From the NCBI RefSeq assembly GCF_014694405.1, contig NZ_JAAUWV010000019.1, positions 1 to 64,000 on the forward strand: a stretch of 64,000 bases of DNA. The letters are read 5' to 3'. The stretch's first letter is position 1; each line of letters starts with the position of its first letter. The stretch is from Pseudoalteromonas sp. S16_S37 (GTDB taxonomy: Bacteria > Pseudomonadota > Gammaproteobacteria > Enterobacterales > Alteromonadaceae). A program made the translations under genes and the position numbers. The notes under the pieces are model-generated. The model was given only the letters and a program-made list of their open reading frames with translations. It did no database searches and was not told the origin of the DNA. Positions 55,601 through 63,330 of this stretch are shown in pieces.

Positions 55601-56125
55601 AAGTACCGCTACTTTTTGGCCCATACCCGTTGCTACGCCTGCAGTTCTAATCGGGGTTGCTTTAACGTAGTCAGAAGATTCTTCAATGTGTAACTCTGAG
55701 TCAAACATTGGTAACACTTTAGATACACGAGGGTCATTTTTTAACTTTTCAACTGTCTTCTCTGACGCTTCGATAATTAATGTAGGAGCCAAAACTTTTG
55801 TGCGGCCAATTACTTTTGCATTAATGTCGATATTACTTAGCTCTAAGCTAACAGCGTTTTGAATTCGTTCGATTTGTGCAATTGTTGCTCTCGTGTCACC
55901 AGCCTGATAGGTGCCTTTAGCAAATAAGTCAGCTGAAGAAGTTGCTTTCAAAACAACTAAATATGAAACCGGTTTTTGCTTTTGAACATCACTAACGTTT
56001 ACTTTATCTGCTTGAAAGCCAGCATATTTGTTTACTAGTTGAGCTGTTTGTGCAGACACACTAGCTGATAGGATCACACCACCTACCGCCGCTGCAATCG
56101 CAGTCTTTTTGATCATATTAGACAT
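52628..56125 (-). CDS. Large secreted S8 (subtilisin-like) serine protease with a GlyGly-CTERM tail
   Basis: A 1165-aa exported protease. Signal peptide 1-25, an inhibitor-like propeptide (about 50-148), and the S8 catalytic domain with D176 (VLDTGID), H242 (SHGTS), N334 (SAGN) and S549 (GTSFSG). A PA domain is inserted (about 400-490). Beyond the peptidase are beta-sandwich and cadherin-like segments and a GlyGly-CTERM-type end: SSSGSLAWLALLAAPFAAL plus RRRK, the pattern cut by rhombosortase in marine bacteria with type II secretion. ATG 56125 has AGGGGA 5 nt upstream; the frame extends to 56224. Likely degrades proteins outside the cell. Confidence 0.92.
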   Translation of the reverse strand: MSNMIKKTAIAAAVGGVILSASVSAQTAQLVNKYAGFQADKVNVSDVQKQKPVSYLVVLKATSSADLFAKGTYQAGDTRATIAQIERIQNAVSLELSNIDINAKVIGRTKVLAPTLIIEASEKTVEKLKNDPRVSKVLPMFDSELHIEESSDYVKATPIRTAGVATGMGQKVAVLDTGIDYTHAIFGGAGTVEAYQAAQEDPTSVSWPQGQVKGGYDYMRNDADPIENDPSIGPAEGDPTSHGTSVSHSVTGIAPDVELYVYSVCGGGCPGAAQAAALEAAMDPNGDGDISDRVDVINMSLGGEYGDTYTQSGTQYLIQRAVDLGVNMVISAGNDGDNPFRIGGPSTTPNALSVGAMTHPTIPEPIASGTVAGSETIIQGASFGPQGAFEMTSDIAPLVYPDANQNGCEAFADDVDFTGKAVLIDRGACAFVDKVLNAQAKGATFVLIANNNNDGSPAPMGGSSDKVTIRSVGINFEAGAALKEQLASGAATYSVKVEMKNLAGAVADFSSRGPSMDGLLKPEITAPGTNIMVAATGTQNGLAPATGTSFSGPMTAGAVALVREALPERNAYEIKATLMNTANLNVTNEALTVNPDSELAPISMIGAGLVDVEKAVNSPVAAWVHQEQYDTNQAALSFGLVHVEGTAEYTKTVTLKNFSAQERTYNLRTEARYANDAATGAISWNMPESVTVPAGQTIEFDVTLTIDASKLPEWKLGNPLDADDLAAFSPALTLAEFDGALVFDDPATEGDHDLHLVYHVLPKAAQGIEVGYELVDGKVMVTVTNNGAKEFTPMTEQLVAQRAAMSKEDKSTNLVATTFNVYENEGCASGLWFTSSLVLRDALAHQRQVGGYETRLDVDGDGTHDYLLAQYSDVGRSASIPGRTRTAIAPLVDGTPNWGQAFVTAFAHEGGSNTVTFTGCAEWIGLGSDNLGQDIAFESKVGFGYDLGLYTADYDDQLSGTAKFATSNAKLVNASGEAVEKLAPGAKAYVTADAPFALTSADLSGVVAPMTDAVLNNPMPFDAPVLNGVEVSVAENTATGTVIATLAAEEVENTLDVSEFYLKSSTHAGLSVNAAGEIVVANGELLDFEAGNNEAKLIVSAIDVMGNISEPAEVIVNITNVVDTAAEQPPVVDVTPEPKKSSSGSLAWLALLAAPFAALRRRKQK

Positions 56126-56192
56126 GTTTTCCCCTAGGACTTGTTGTTTACTATGTGTTGCTATTATTTTTTTAAAATCGAGTGGACAATTA

Positions 56193-56221
56193 ATATAATG
56201 TAAACACACAGGAACAAGCAA
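56193..56221 (-). promoter_or_regulatory. Candidate promoter of the S8 protease
   Basis: On the minus strand TTGCTT (56221-56216), 17-bp spacer, TTATAT (56198-56193), leaving a leader of about 60 nt before the ATG. Confidence 0.5.
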
Positions 56222-56460
56222 CATAGATGAGACATAAAAGCAGGTCTTAATTCACAAACCAACATTTAATACACATAAGCAATTGTTTATTAAATATAAT
56301 TTAATGTAAAAAAAAGTAAACGCACACAAGAAATGTAATAAAACTATGATTCGAAGTACCGAAAAGAACTATGTCCATAAAACCCACCTCATTGTGCTTG
56401 CCTCGATAGTCGTTTTCCGCAACACTGACAGACTAAGATAATCTTTAATGGAGTAAGTAC
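56222..56460. other. A+T-rich divergent spacer
   Basis: Part of a 335-bp divergent spacer between the protease start (56125) and cytochrome c' (56461). I see no additional gene or RNA here. A plus-strand promoter for the cytochrome gene must lie in it but I cannot fix it; GATAAT near 56436 is a weak candidate. Confidence 0.4.
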
Positions 56461-56904
56461 GTGAGAAAGTTAGCAATAATTGCATTAGCTCTAGCAGGCT
56501 TAAATGCAAATGCGAGTAGTTTATTTGAATCAAATGAAGATGCGATTGAATACCGCAAAGCGGCATTTCAGTTAATACGCTATCAAATTGGTGATATGGG
56601 CGACATGCTCAAGGGTAAAGTACCATTCGATGCAAAACGCTTTGAACAAAGAGCAAATAATGCAGCGCAATTATCAACAATACCTTGGGAAGCGTTTATT
56701 GCAGGCTCTGACAAGGGTGACACAGATGCATTACCTGCAGTATGGTCAGATAGAGAAACTTTTGATAAAAAAGCTCAAATGTTCGCACAATATGCACAGG
56801 AACTTGCGGTAGCAGCTCGTTCTGGTGATAAGGCCGTAATAGGGCCAGCTTTTCAAAACTGGGCAAAAGGCTGTAAAGACTGCCACAAATCCTTTAAAGA
56901 TTAA
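56461..56904 (+). CDS. Periplasmic cytochrome c'
   Basis: A 147-aa haem protein, four-helix type, with the haem-binding CxxCH at the C-terminus (CKDCH, C138-H142), as in class II cytochromes c'. Signal peptide 1-18. Cytochromes c' bind NO and CO and have been tied to nitric-oxide tolerance; the role here is inferred. Start GTG 56461 is set by GGAG (56450-56453) 7 nt upstream. Convergent with the cytochrome b561 gene and sharing a terminator, so possible electron partners. Confidence 0.88.
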   Translation: MRKLAIIALALAGLNANASSLFESNEDAIEYRKAAFQLIRYQIGDMGDMLKGKVPFDAKRFEQRANNAAQLSTIPWEAFIAGSDKGDTDALPAVWSDRETFDKKAQMFAQYAQELAVAARSGDKAVIGPAFQNWAKGCKDCHKSFKD

Positions 56905-56911
56905 TGTTAGA

Positions 56912-56942
56912 AAAGGCCTAAATGTTATCAATTTAGGCCTTT
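56912..56942. terminator. Bidirectional terminator between cytochromes c' and b561
   Basis: AAAGGCCTAAAT, loop, ATTTAGGCCTTT: a 12-bp stem placed between convergent genes. Confidence 0.83.
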
Positions 56943-56949
56943 GCTGCTA

Positions 56950-57591
56950 TCAGTTAATTAGTGCATTTAGCGGTTGCACCCCCCAAATGCTCATTATTAA
57001 TACAGACAGTATAATAAAGATCAAATAAGCCCATTTGCCAGGTACCATCCTAGGCTTTTGCACAATATTATGTTCTTTACCCGTCAAAAGTGTTTTGGCT
57101 AAATTCTTTCCTTTTAAGCGGTAGGTAATTATTGCCAATAGATGTAAAGCTATTGCAAACAGCAATATTTCAAAATTTTCATGATGTAATTCAGAGGCTA
57201 TTTCACTCCAAGCGCTCGGGACATAAGCAACTAACGGCCCCTCTACTAAAATATCATCCGTACTCATTAAACCACTCAGTAGTTGCACCACTATAAGCAC
57301 AAAAAACAGTAGTACCATGTAGCTTCCAGCTGGATTGTGGCCAACATTTTGATCGCTATTGCGTATGGCTAATAATGCCGCTTTTGGAGAATGTATAAGA
57401 GAAGAAAGCTTAGCGGTGTCGCTACCAATAACGCCCCAAATTAGTCGAGTTAACATGAGCGCTAAAACAAGGTAACCAGTCACAAAATGCAAATCTAACC
57501 AACCCTCTTCTGCGCTCACATATAGAACAGCAATCCCGATAACCAAAAGCCAGTGAAAGCCACGGATGAATCCATCCCATACCTTTATCAT
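56950..57591 (-). CDS. Cytochrome b561-type membrane protein
   Basis: A 213-aa inner-membrane dihaem b protein with four core helices and a fifth at the end. Potential axial histidines are H13, H35, H137 and H150, and the start VWDGFIRGFHWLL is typical of the Ni/Fe-hydrogenase-like cytochrome b561 group, which often pairs with a cytochrome c'. It may pass electrons to or from periplasmic c-type cytochromes. GGAG lies 8 nt in front of the ATG. Convergent with the cytochrome c' gene. Confidence 0.88.
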   Translation of the reverse strand: MIKVWDGFIRGFHWLLVIGIAVLYVSAEEGWLDLHFVTGYLVLALMLTRLIWGVIGSDTAKLSSLIHSPKAALLAIRNSDQNVGHNPAGSYMVLLFFVLIVVQLLSGLMSTDDILVEGPLVAYVPSAWSEIASELHHENFEILLFAIALHLLAIITYRLKGKNLAKTLLTGKEHNIVQKPRMVPGKWAYLIFIILSVLIMSIWGVQPLNALIN

Positions 57592-57768
57592 TTATATTCT
57601 CCGCCATTATGCTTAATTTAATAACTATGATGCCAACCATATCAAATATCCCCTTGAAAGGCAGGCCAAAGGCGTTGGCTAAATTCAAATTTATACATAG
57701 AGGATGACGTTTTAAAATGGCGTGCTGCAATCCTTGGCGCAAACTTTGTTCACGCCAAGCAGTTACTC

Positions 57769-58923
57769 TCAAATACTACGTGTGAGGATCTGGCGGCTTT
57801 TCTCCAAGGTAACAGCCTGATGCTCCCCAAGCGCCGTCATGCCATGACGCTCAAGTTGTGCCACAATTTTATCAGCAACTTCTTCGCCCAACCCATAATC
57901 ACTTAAACGTGTTGGCATTTTAACTCGGTGAAAAAACGTTTCTGTCTTTTCAATTGCTTGTGCAATTGCTTCTTCAGGATTAGTGATATCCAAAGCCAAC
58001 ACTCGCTGCGCATACTGGAGTATTTTCTCTCGCTTCGCTTCTTTTTGCTCTTCCATCATTCTTGGTAGCACAATAGCCAAAGTTTGCGCATGATCAAGCC
58101 CGTATACAGCAGTGAGCTCATGCCCAATCATATGCGTTCCCCAATCTTGAGGCACGCCAGCACCTATTAAGCCATTGAGCGCCATCGTCGCCGACCACAT
58201 CACATTTGCGCGTACATCGTAAGACACATCTTTATCAAAAATTTTCGGGCCTTCCTCCATCAAAGTGAGCAATAATCCCTCGGCAAAGCGATCTTGCACC
58301 TTGGCATTAACAGGGTAAGTCAGATATTGCTCCATGGTGTGTACGAACGCATCAACCACACCATTGGCTAGCTGACGTTCAGGAAGCGTCTTCATCACAT
58401 CAGGGTCTAGCACCGCAAATTTCGGCTGTACTAACGGCGTTGCAAATGGCAATTTGTCATTGGTTTCTTTATTCGATACCACACTAAAACTATTTGATTC
58501 AGACCCAGTAGCAGGTAACGTCAGAGCAACACCTAATGGCAATGCCGATTTTACCTCTGCACCTTTGGCAAGAATATCCCACGGTTCACCATCAAATAAT
58601 GCGGCAGCAGCGATAAATTTACAGCCATCAATCACTGATCCCCCGCCCACAGCAAGGATATAGTCGTAACCATTTTGCTTGATCATCTCAACGGCCCGCA
58701 TACAAGTTTGATAACTTGGATTGGGCTCAATTCCTGCAAACTCGCCCCAAGAGTGCATGTTTAACGCCTCACAAACTTGTTCATAAACGCTATTTTTTTT
58801 AATACTACCACCGCCATAAACAACCAGCACTTTAGCGCCTTGAGGAATGTTAGAAGTTAAACTGGATATCTGCCCTTGACCAAAGTGTATTTGAGTTGGG
58901 TTAACAAAGCTGAAATTTAGCAT
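57769..58923 (-). CDS. yqhD: NADPH-dependent aldehyde reductase YqhD
   Basis: A 384-aa iron-type alcohol dehydrogenase very like E. coli YqhD (387): start NFSFVNPTQIHFGQGQ, YGGGSIKK, GIEPNPSYQT, AVGGGSVIDGCKFIAAA, metal-binding DAFVHTMEQY, MIGHELTAVYGLDHAQTLAIV. Reduces short-chain and lipid-peroxide-derived aldehydes with NADPH and a divalent metal. Start ATG 58923 is given by GGAG six nt upstream (58935 is the open frame). Divergent from a LysR gene, as E. coli yqhD is from its AraC-type yqhC. Confidence 0.93.
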   Translation of the reverse strand: MLNFSFVNPTQIHFGQGQISSLTSNIPQGAKVLVVYGGGSIKKNSVYEQVCEALNMHSWGEFAGIEPNPSYQTCMRAVEMIKQNGYDYILAVGGGSVIDGCKFIAAAALFDGEPWDILAKGAEVKSALPLGVALTLPATGSESNSFSVVSNKETNDKLPFATPLVQPKFAVLDPDVMKTLPERQLANGVVDAFVHTMEQYLTYPVNAKVQDRFAEGLLLTLMEEGPKIFDKDVSYDVRANVMWSATMALNGLIGAGVPQDWGTHMIGHELTAVYGLDHAQTLAIVLPRMMEEQKEAKREKILQYAQRVLALDITNPEEAIAQAIEKTETFFHRVKMPTRLSDYGLGEEVADKIVAQLERHGMTALGEHQAVTLEKSRQILTRSI

Positions 58924-59054
58924 GCTGTGCTCCATAAATTTGCTAATAGCGATACGATGACAGGTTATTCCCTGCCCTTGAGATGGTTACTAGTCTAGTC
59001 AAACATACACGTAACAAACACACTCAAAACAAAAATAACTTTTGCTTCAGAGCA

Positions 59055-59084
59055 ACAATAAAGCAATTATAATTAGATTATTGT
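59055..59084. promoter_or_regulatory. Inverted repeat between yqhD and the LysR gene
   Basis: ACAATAA (59055-59061) and TTATTGT (59078-59084) with an inner palindrome AATTATAATT (59065-59074). It sits 19 bp before the LysR ATG at 59104, the usual position for autoregulation and divergent control. Confidence 0.5.
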
Positions 59085-59103
59085 GAACCAAGGTTTGAAA
59101 CTT

Positions 59104-59979
59104 ATGATTGTCTGGCAAGGCCTTGAGGTGTTTCTGGCGGTTGTGGAACAGGGGAGCTTTAGCAAAGCAGCCAATAAACTGGAAACCTCTACGTCGTATG
59201 TTAGTCGACAGATTCAACAATTAGAAAAGCGTTTAGGAACAACGCTTATTCAGCGCACCACGCGCACACAAAACTTAACCGATGCGGGTCGCCAGTATGC
59301 CAGCAAGCTTAAAGCAATTCAGCAAGAGCTAGTTGATGCAACGAACCTAGTACAAGGGGTGCAAAATACCCCTAAAGGGCAAATAAGGATTGCTGCTGCA
59401 GGCGAGTTTGTAGCTAATCAAGTAGCGCCTCAAATCGCAGATTTCCTAAAACTATATCCAGAAGTGAGTATAGAGATTGATTTTAATAACCGAAATGTTG
59501 ATTTAGTTGAAGAGGGCTTTGACTTAGCAATCAGGTTTGGCTTACTGCAAGACTCAAATTTAATCGCCCGTAAATTGTGTGCTCGGCCCATGACCTGGGT
59601 CGTTAGTAAGGATTACCAAAGCATCCATGGTAGCATTCGCCATCCATACGAATTACACCAACATAACTGCCTATCGGCCACACAAGGGCGCTGGCGATTT
59701 ATGATTTGCGAGCAGATTGAAGAAATCAAAGTATCGGGAAATTGGCGAAGCAACAACTCATTTGCGCTGATCAATGCTTGCCTTGCTGGGTTAGGAGTGG
59801 CGCATCTAGCTAAAGATATTGTTCAGCCGTATGTTGAGCAAGGAGAGTTAGAGTACATTTTGGCGCCTTTTCAGGTAAACGATGGTGCTACTTGGCTTGT
59901 TTATCCACGTAAAGATCTCATGCCCTATCGGGTGCGCTTGCTCATTGAGTTTTTAATCGAACGCTTTGCCGCGTCTTAA
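59104..59979 (+). CDS. LysR-family transcription regulator
   Basis: A 291-aa regulator. The N-terminal helix-turn-helix is GLEVFLAVVEQGSFSKAANKL and SYVSRQIQQLEKRLG, followed by the linker helix and a substrate-binding domain (about 90-290). Start ATG 59104, with AAGG 10 nt upstream, rather than GTG 59083. Divergent from yqhD, so yqhD is a likely target, with an aldehyde or stress signal; inferred from gene order only. Followed by glutathione peroxidase after 37 bp. Confidence 0.88.
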   Translation: MIVWQGLEVFLAVVEQGSFSKAANKLETSTSYVSRQIQQLEKRLGTTLIQRTTRTQNLTDAGRQYASKLKAIQQELVDATNLVQGVQNTPKGQIRIAAAGEFVANQVAPQIADFLKLYPEVSIEIDFNNRNVDLVEEGFDLAIRFGLLQDSNLIARKLCARPMTWVVSKDYQSIHGSIRHPYELHQHNCLSATQGRWRFMICEQIEEIKVSGNWRSNNSFALINACLAGLGVAHLAKDIVQPYVEQGELEYILAPFQVNDGATWLVYPRKDLMPYRVRLLIEFLIERFAAS

Positions 59980-60016
59980 TAGTTGATACACAGAATAACT
60001 CCAAAGGAGACGATTT

Positions 60017-60508
60017 ATGTCAGAGTTTTACCAGTTCACCGCAAACACGCTTCAAGGGCAACCATTTGAATTTGAGAAGTTAAAAGATAAAGCCGTACTT
60101 ATTGTTAACACGGCTAGCGAGTGCGGGTTCACACCACAATATGAAGGGCTTCAGGCACTACATGAAAAGTATCACAGTCAAGGGCTTGTTATAGTTGGCT
60201 TTCCATGCAATCAATTCGGAGGGCAAGAACCCGGTGATGCTAAACAGATCCAGCAAGGATGCCTTATCAATTACGGGGTAGATTTTCTGATGATGGAAAA
60301 GGTGGATGTCAACGGCAAGCATGCCCACGCGGTCTACAGCTTCCTTAAAAGAACCTTGCCGGGTATTTTTGGTCAGCGTATTAAATGGAATTTTACCAAA
60401 TTTCTCATTGGCCGTAATGGTGTGCCTCTTAAGCGTTTTTCTCCAACCACTCGACCACACAAGCTCACTAAGTTCATTGAGCAGGCGCTAAATGATTACC
60501 AACAATAG
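60017..60508 (+). CDS. Glutathione peroxidase-family protein (BtuE-like)
   Basis: A 163-aa peroxidase with cysteine C36 (NTASECGFTPQY) in place of selenocysteine, plus Q (NQFGGQEPG) and W (IKWNFTKFL) of the catalytic triad. The family reduces hydrogen- and lipid-peroxides with thioredoxin or glutathione. AAAGGAG precedes the ATG. Downstream of the LysR gene by 37 bp, possibly co-regulated with the aldehyde reductase as an oxidative-stress group. Confidence 0.9.
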   Translation: MSEFYQFTANTLQGQPFEFEKLKDKAVLIVNTASECGFTPQYEGLQALHEKYHSQGLVIVGFPCNQFGGQEPGDAKQIQQGCLINYGVDFLMMEKVDVNGKHAHAVYSFLKRTLPGIFGQRIKWNFTKFLIGRNGVPLKRFSPTTRPHKLTKFIEQALNDYQQ

Positions 60509-60514
60509 CGCATT

Positions 60515-60540
60515 AAAAAGGAGGCCTAAGCCTCCTTTTT
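60515..60540. terminator. Bidirectional terminator between glutathione peroxidase and the small protein gene
   Basis: AAAAAGGAGGC, loop CTAA, GCCTCCTTTTT: an 11-bp symmetric hairpin with T tracts on both strands. Confidence 0.9.
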
Positions 60541-60542
60541 AA

Positions 60543-60725
60543 CTAATCAAGATAATCTAAATCATCTTCACCTAAATTTTTGCGCAAGCGCTTTTGTTCA
60601 AGATAGTCATCGAGCTTTTTCTTTACCTTTCGCTTTTGCTTATCATGCTGATTACGACCGAGGTTCTCGTACTCGTCATCTACAAAATCATCGTCAAGCG
60701 CATCATAAGAAAATGTCTTACCCAC
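60543..60725 (-). CDS. Small acidic/basic protein, possibly PA3496-like
   Basis: A 60-aa protein, no signal peptide. The first half is acidic (DALDDDFVDDEYENLG), then a basic Lys/Arg helix (HDKQKRKVKKKLDDYLEQKRLRKNL) and an acidic end. The DYLEQKRLRK pattern recalls the PA3496 family of small envelope-integrity proteins; this is a weak resemblance. GTG 60725 is taken, because GGAG lies 6 nt upstream; a TTG four codons earlier overlaps the ribosome site. Shares the terminator with glutathione peroxidase. Confidence 0.6.
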   Translation of the reverse strand: MGKTFSYDALDDDFVDDEYENLGRNQHDKQKRKVKKKLDDYLEQKRLRKNLGEDDLDYLD

Positions 60726-61039
60726 AACCCACTCCAAATAAGTGTTAATAATAGTTACTAGGTGATACCAACTGCACTTTAGTGTGCTCTGCTCACCTAA
60801 GTGAGTATTTAGCTGGAAAAAACAAATCTGGAAAGTGAGAGTTTTTTATCGTTTTAATAAAAAATACTTATCACTGATTTAGTTTTAGTCAAACTAGCTA
60901 AATTGTGGTCAAAAAACTAAATATCACGATTAAAATGAAACGAAGCAAAAACAACAAACCCTTGATATTTAACATATTTATTTTTGGCATTAGATTTGAA
61001 TAGTGATTGGTATATTAATCATCAGTAAGGGTTTATCTC
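60726..61039. other. 314-bp A+T-rich spacer with an extended -10 promoter
   Basis: No gene supported. Extended -10 TG-G-TATATT (61008-61016) lies before AAGGG and the DUF2884 ATG. An inverted repeat TTTAGTTTT (60878-60886) / AAAACTAAA (60913-60921) flanks a 26-nt loop and may be an operator. The role is unknown. Confidence 0.4.
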
Positions 61040-61837
61040 ATGAAAAAAATAGCATTGCTAGCGGCAATAACATTGAGTTCTGCATCTTTTGCACATACAC
61101 AAGTTGATGGCTCACACTTACAATTTAGTTCTGATAAATGTGAGGTAGACTTTCAAAATGATGTACGCATCACGCCCGACGAGTTGTTGATAACGAACAG
61201 CGACAATAATAGTAAGCTGCGTATCACTGACACAGGTCTGGTATTCATCGATGGCACCTCCATTGCTTTAAACGCTGAGCAACAGCAAGCCGTTGCTAAT
61301 TACGCTGATGAGCTTAGAGCCAAACTTCCACAAGTTGCGAATATCGCGCTTAATGGTATTAAAATAGCTGGAGTTGCTTTGGAAGAAGTCGCAAATGCAT
61401 TTGAAATGAAAGAGTTTGGTTCTTTGAGCACATTACTCACCGATATCGAAAGCGAAGTCAGCGAGACCTTTTATCAGCAAGGCGCTTTTGTAATGGGCGA
61501 AAAAACGTTCAATGAGTTTGGTAACAATTTTGAGCAACAGTTTGAAGAACGGATAGAGAAAGCCGTTGAAGGCGCCATGATGGAATCTATCGGCAGTATT
61601 CTGATGGCAATCGGCTCTCAAATGGCCAGCTCAGGTGGTGATATGGCCGCATTCGAGCAACGCATGAAGAACATGGGCCAGCAAATTGAAGAGAAAGTGC
61701 AAATACAAGCCCAAAACATTGAGCAGCAGGCTAATGCGCTATGTGGACAATTCTCTGTAATTGCAAGAACAGAATCCGAACTACAACAGCAGATCCCAGC
61801 TTTTTCAGGTTACCAGCTATTTAACTTAAAGCAGTAA
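61040..61837 (+). CDS. Secreted DUF2884 protein (YggN-like)
   Basis: A 265-aa exported protein with signal peptide 1-18. Body: HLQFSSDKCEVDFQNDVRITPDELLI, then a long coiled/helical region with two cysteines overall (C34, C about 236). It fits the YggN/DUF2884 family of periplasmic proteins of unknown function. AAGGG lies before the ATG. Followed by an intrinsic terminator; convergent with the lipid kinase gene. Confidence 0.8.
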   Translation: MKKIALLAAITLSSASFAHTQVDGSHLQFSSDKCEVDFQNDVRITPDELLITNSDNNSKLRITDTGLVFIDGTSIALNAEQQQAVANYADELRAKLPQVANIALNGIKIAGVALEEVANAFEMKEFGSLSTLLTDIESEVSETFYQQGAFVMGEKTFNEFGNNFEQQFEERIEKAVEGAMMESIGSILMAIGSQMASSGGDMAAFEQRMKNMGQQIEEKVQIQAQNIEQQANALCGQFSVIARTESELQQQIPAFSGYQLFNLKQ

Positions 61838-61857
61838 AACAATTATTCTATCTCCCT

Positions 61858-61884
61858 AATAGCCGAGTTATCTCGGCTATTTTT
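61858..61884 (+). terminator. Intrinsic terminator of the DUF2884 gene
   Basis: AATAGCCGAG, loop TTAT, CTCGGCTATT, then TTT. Confidence 0.85.
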
Positions 61885-61900
61885 CTGTTCCAGCGAACGC

Positions 61901-62740
61901 CTATACTTTCAATATAATTGCTTTTGGAGACACACTTATTGTTGCTGGGGTTTGCCCAACTAATTCTCCGTCAGCTTCAATATCTAAATGAGGTGTCGCT
62001 ATTTCAAACGTGTTGGCGCAACTCACAGACACATGGGCCACTTTTTGGTGCTGAGCAAATAGCATGGCTAAAAAAATTTTTATTCGATCACCATAAGATG
62101 AAGGTGATATTTTAATACAACTAAGGTAGCCATCCGTTGGATCGGCATTCGGTGCACACTTTATTCCTGCAGCAAAATATGGTCCGTTGGCAAACAACAG
62201 CATCATCACTTTTTGCTCAATCGTTGAGTCTGTTGCCTGCAACCGTATGCCAGGATAAGAAAACAGCGCTCTTAATGCGGCCCACAGATAACTCAGTTTA
62301 TGTCTCTTTGTTGCACGATTAACCGACTGTACAACATGCGCACTGTAACCTAACCCCATCACATTGATAAAGTAACGTTGATTAACGCACCCAGCGTCAA
62401 TCAAGCACTTATTTGGTGAAAAAACACTGTCTCGCCACTGCTGAGTCGTTCGCTTAAATTGGCGCGCAAAATCATTACCCGTTCCTGAGGGCAATATTGC
62501 CAGCTCACAATTGGACCCTATCAACGCATTGACCGCCAAATTAACAGTGCCATCACCACCGATGACGACAAGTAAGTGATGCGTCGCCACGAGTGTGTGC
62601 AATTTGTTGAGATCTTCATGATAGTTACCACTTGTATAAAACCAACGGCACGCAAGTTTTTTATCTTCGATTTGCTTATTCAACCATAGGATATGCGCTT
62701 GTTTACACTTTGCACAACTAGGTTTAACGACCACCAGCAT
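61901..62740 (-). CDS. Diacylglycerol kinase-family lipid kinase
   Basis: A 279-aa protein of the DAGK catalytic family (YegS/DgkB-like). The nucleotide-binding GGDGT is seen in VVIGGDGTVN, and PSGTGNDFAR follows. Phosphorylates lipids such as diacylglycerol or phosphatidylglycerol; the substrate is not determinable. No transmembrane helix. The DUF2884 gene ends 63 bp away, converging on it. Confidence 0.83.
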   Translation of the reverse strand: MLVVVKPSCAKCKQAHILWLNKQIEDKKLACRWFYTSGNYHEDLNKLHTLVATHHLLVVIGGDGTVNLAVNALIGSNCELAILPSGTGNDFARQFKRTTQQWRDSVFSPNKCLIDAGCVNQRYFINVMGLGYSAHVVQSVNRATKRHKLSYLWAALRALFSYPGIRLQATDSTIEQKVMMLLFANGPYFAAGIKCAPNADPTDGYLSCIKISPSSYGDRIKIFLAMLFAQHQKVAHVSVSCANTFEIATPHLDIEADGELVGQTPATISVSPKAIILKV

Positions 62741-63029
62741 AAAACCCCAATAAAAATAAAATTAACTTACCCGAATAAGTATTCAAAAAAGCATCCTGCA
62801 AGGCAAACACAAGAACAATAAAGCACTAATTAATAAAAAAATAAAACAAAGCGACTCGCTATCACACCTGCATAAACTTACAAAAACAAAGAAACAAGAA
62901 ACATGATTTTAATAAATAAACATTAGTTTTTTCTATCCGAAAAAGGTAATTTTTATCGTTTTATTTTTATTCAATATGAGCGCAAAATAGCCTTGTTTTC
63001 AAATCAACTTACTTAAAGCAGGAGTCAAC

Positions 63030-63173
63030 ATGCTTAATTCAGCTGCTGCGTGCAGCAACACGCAAGCCAACACCGTAACTATCGAACCAGCAAAGGCAAC
63101 TTTTGACTGGATGTCATTCCTAAACCGATTCGGTAAATTGCTAGCGTTAAGCCATGTAACGCTTTATAAGTAA
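63030..63173 (+). CDS. 47-residue orphan protein with its own ribosome site and terminator
   Basis: Translation begins MLNSAAACSNTQANTVTIEP and ends FLNRFGKLLALSHVTLYK; 47 aa, two-part: a polar Ala/Asn/Thr-rich start and a likely amphipathic or membrane-active C-terminal helix. AGGAG lies 6 nt before the ATG, and an intrinsic terminator begins 10 bp after the stop, so this is an isolated short gene. It is not a shadow of another frame. I do not recognise the family. The upstream 289-bp spacer is A+T-rich. Confidence 0.7.
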   Translation: MLNSAAACSNTQANTVTIEPAKATFDWMSFLNRFGKLLALSHVTLYK

Positions 63174-63183
63174 AAACTTATAT

Positions 63184-63225
63184 TTAAAGTGCTGTACCTC
63201 CCAACCGCAGCACTTTAATTTTTTT
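63184..63225 (+). terminator. Intrinsic terminator of the 47-aa gene
   Basis: TTAAAGTGCTG (63184-63194) with CAGCACTTTAA (63208-63218) and then TTTTTTT; an 11-bp stem. Confidence 0.87.
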
Positions 63226-63309
63226 CTCGCACGCAGTACAAATACCTCAATTTACTTCATTTTTAATCAATGATTAATTAATTCCACAATTTTAGTTTAA
63301 ATTTTAGGC

Positions 63310-63330
63310 AAACGGTTTAAAAACGGTTTA
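63310..63330 (+). repeat. Direct repeat in front of the tRNA promoter
   Basis: AAACGGTTTA twice at 11-bp spacing (63310-63319 and 63321-63330), overlapping the -35 box. May be a regulator site such as an activator half-site pair. Confidence 0.45.
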
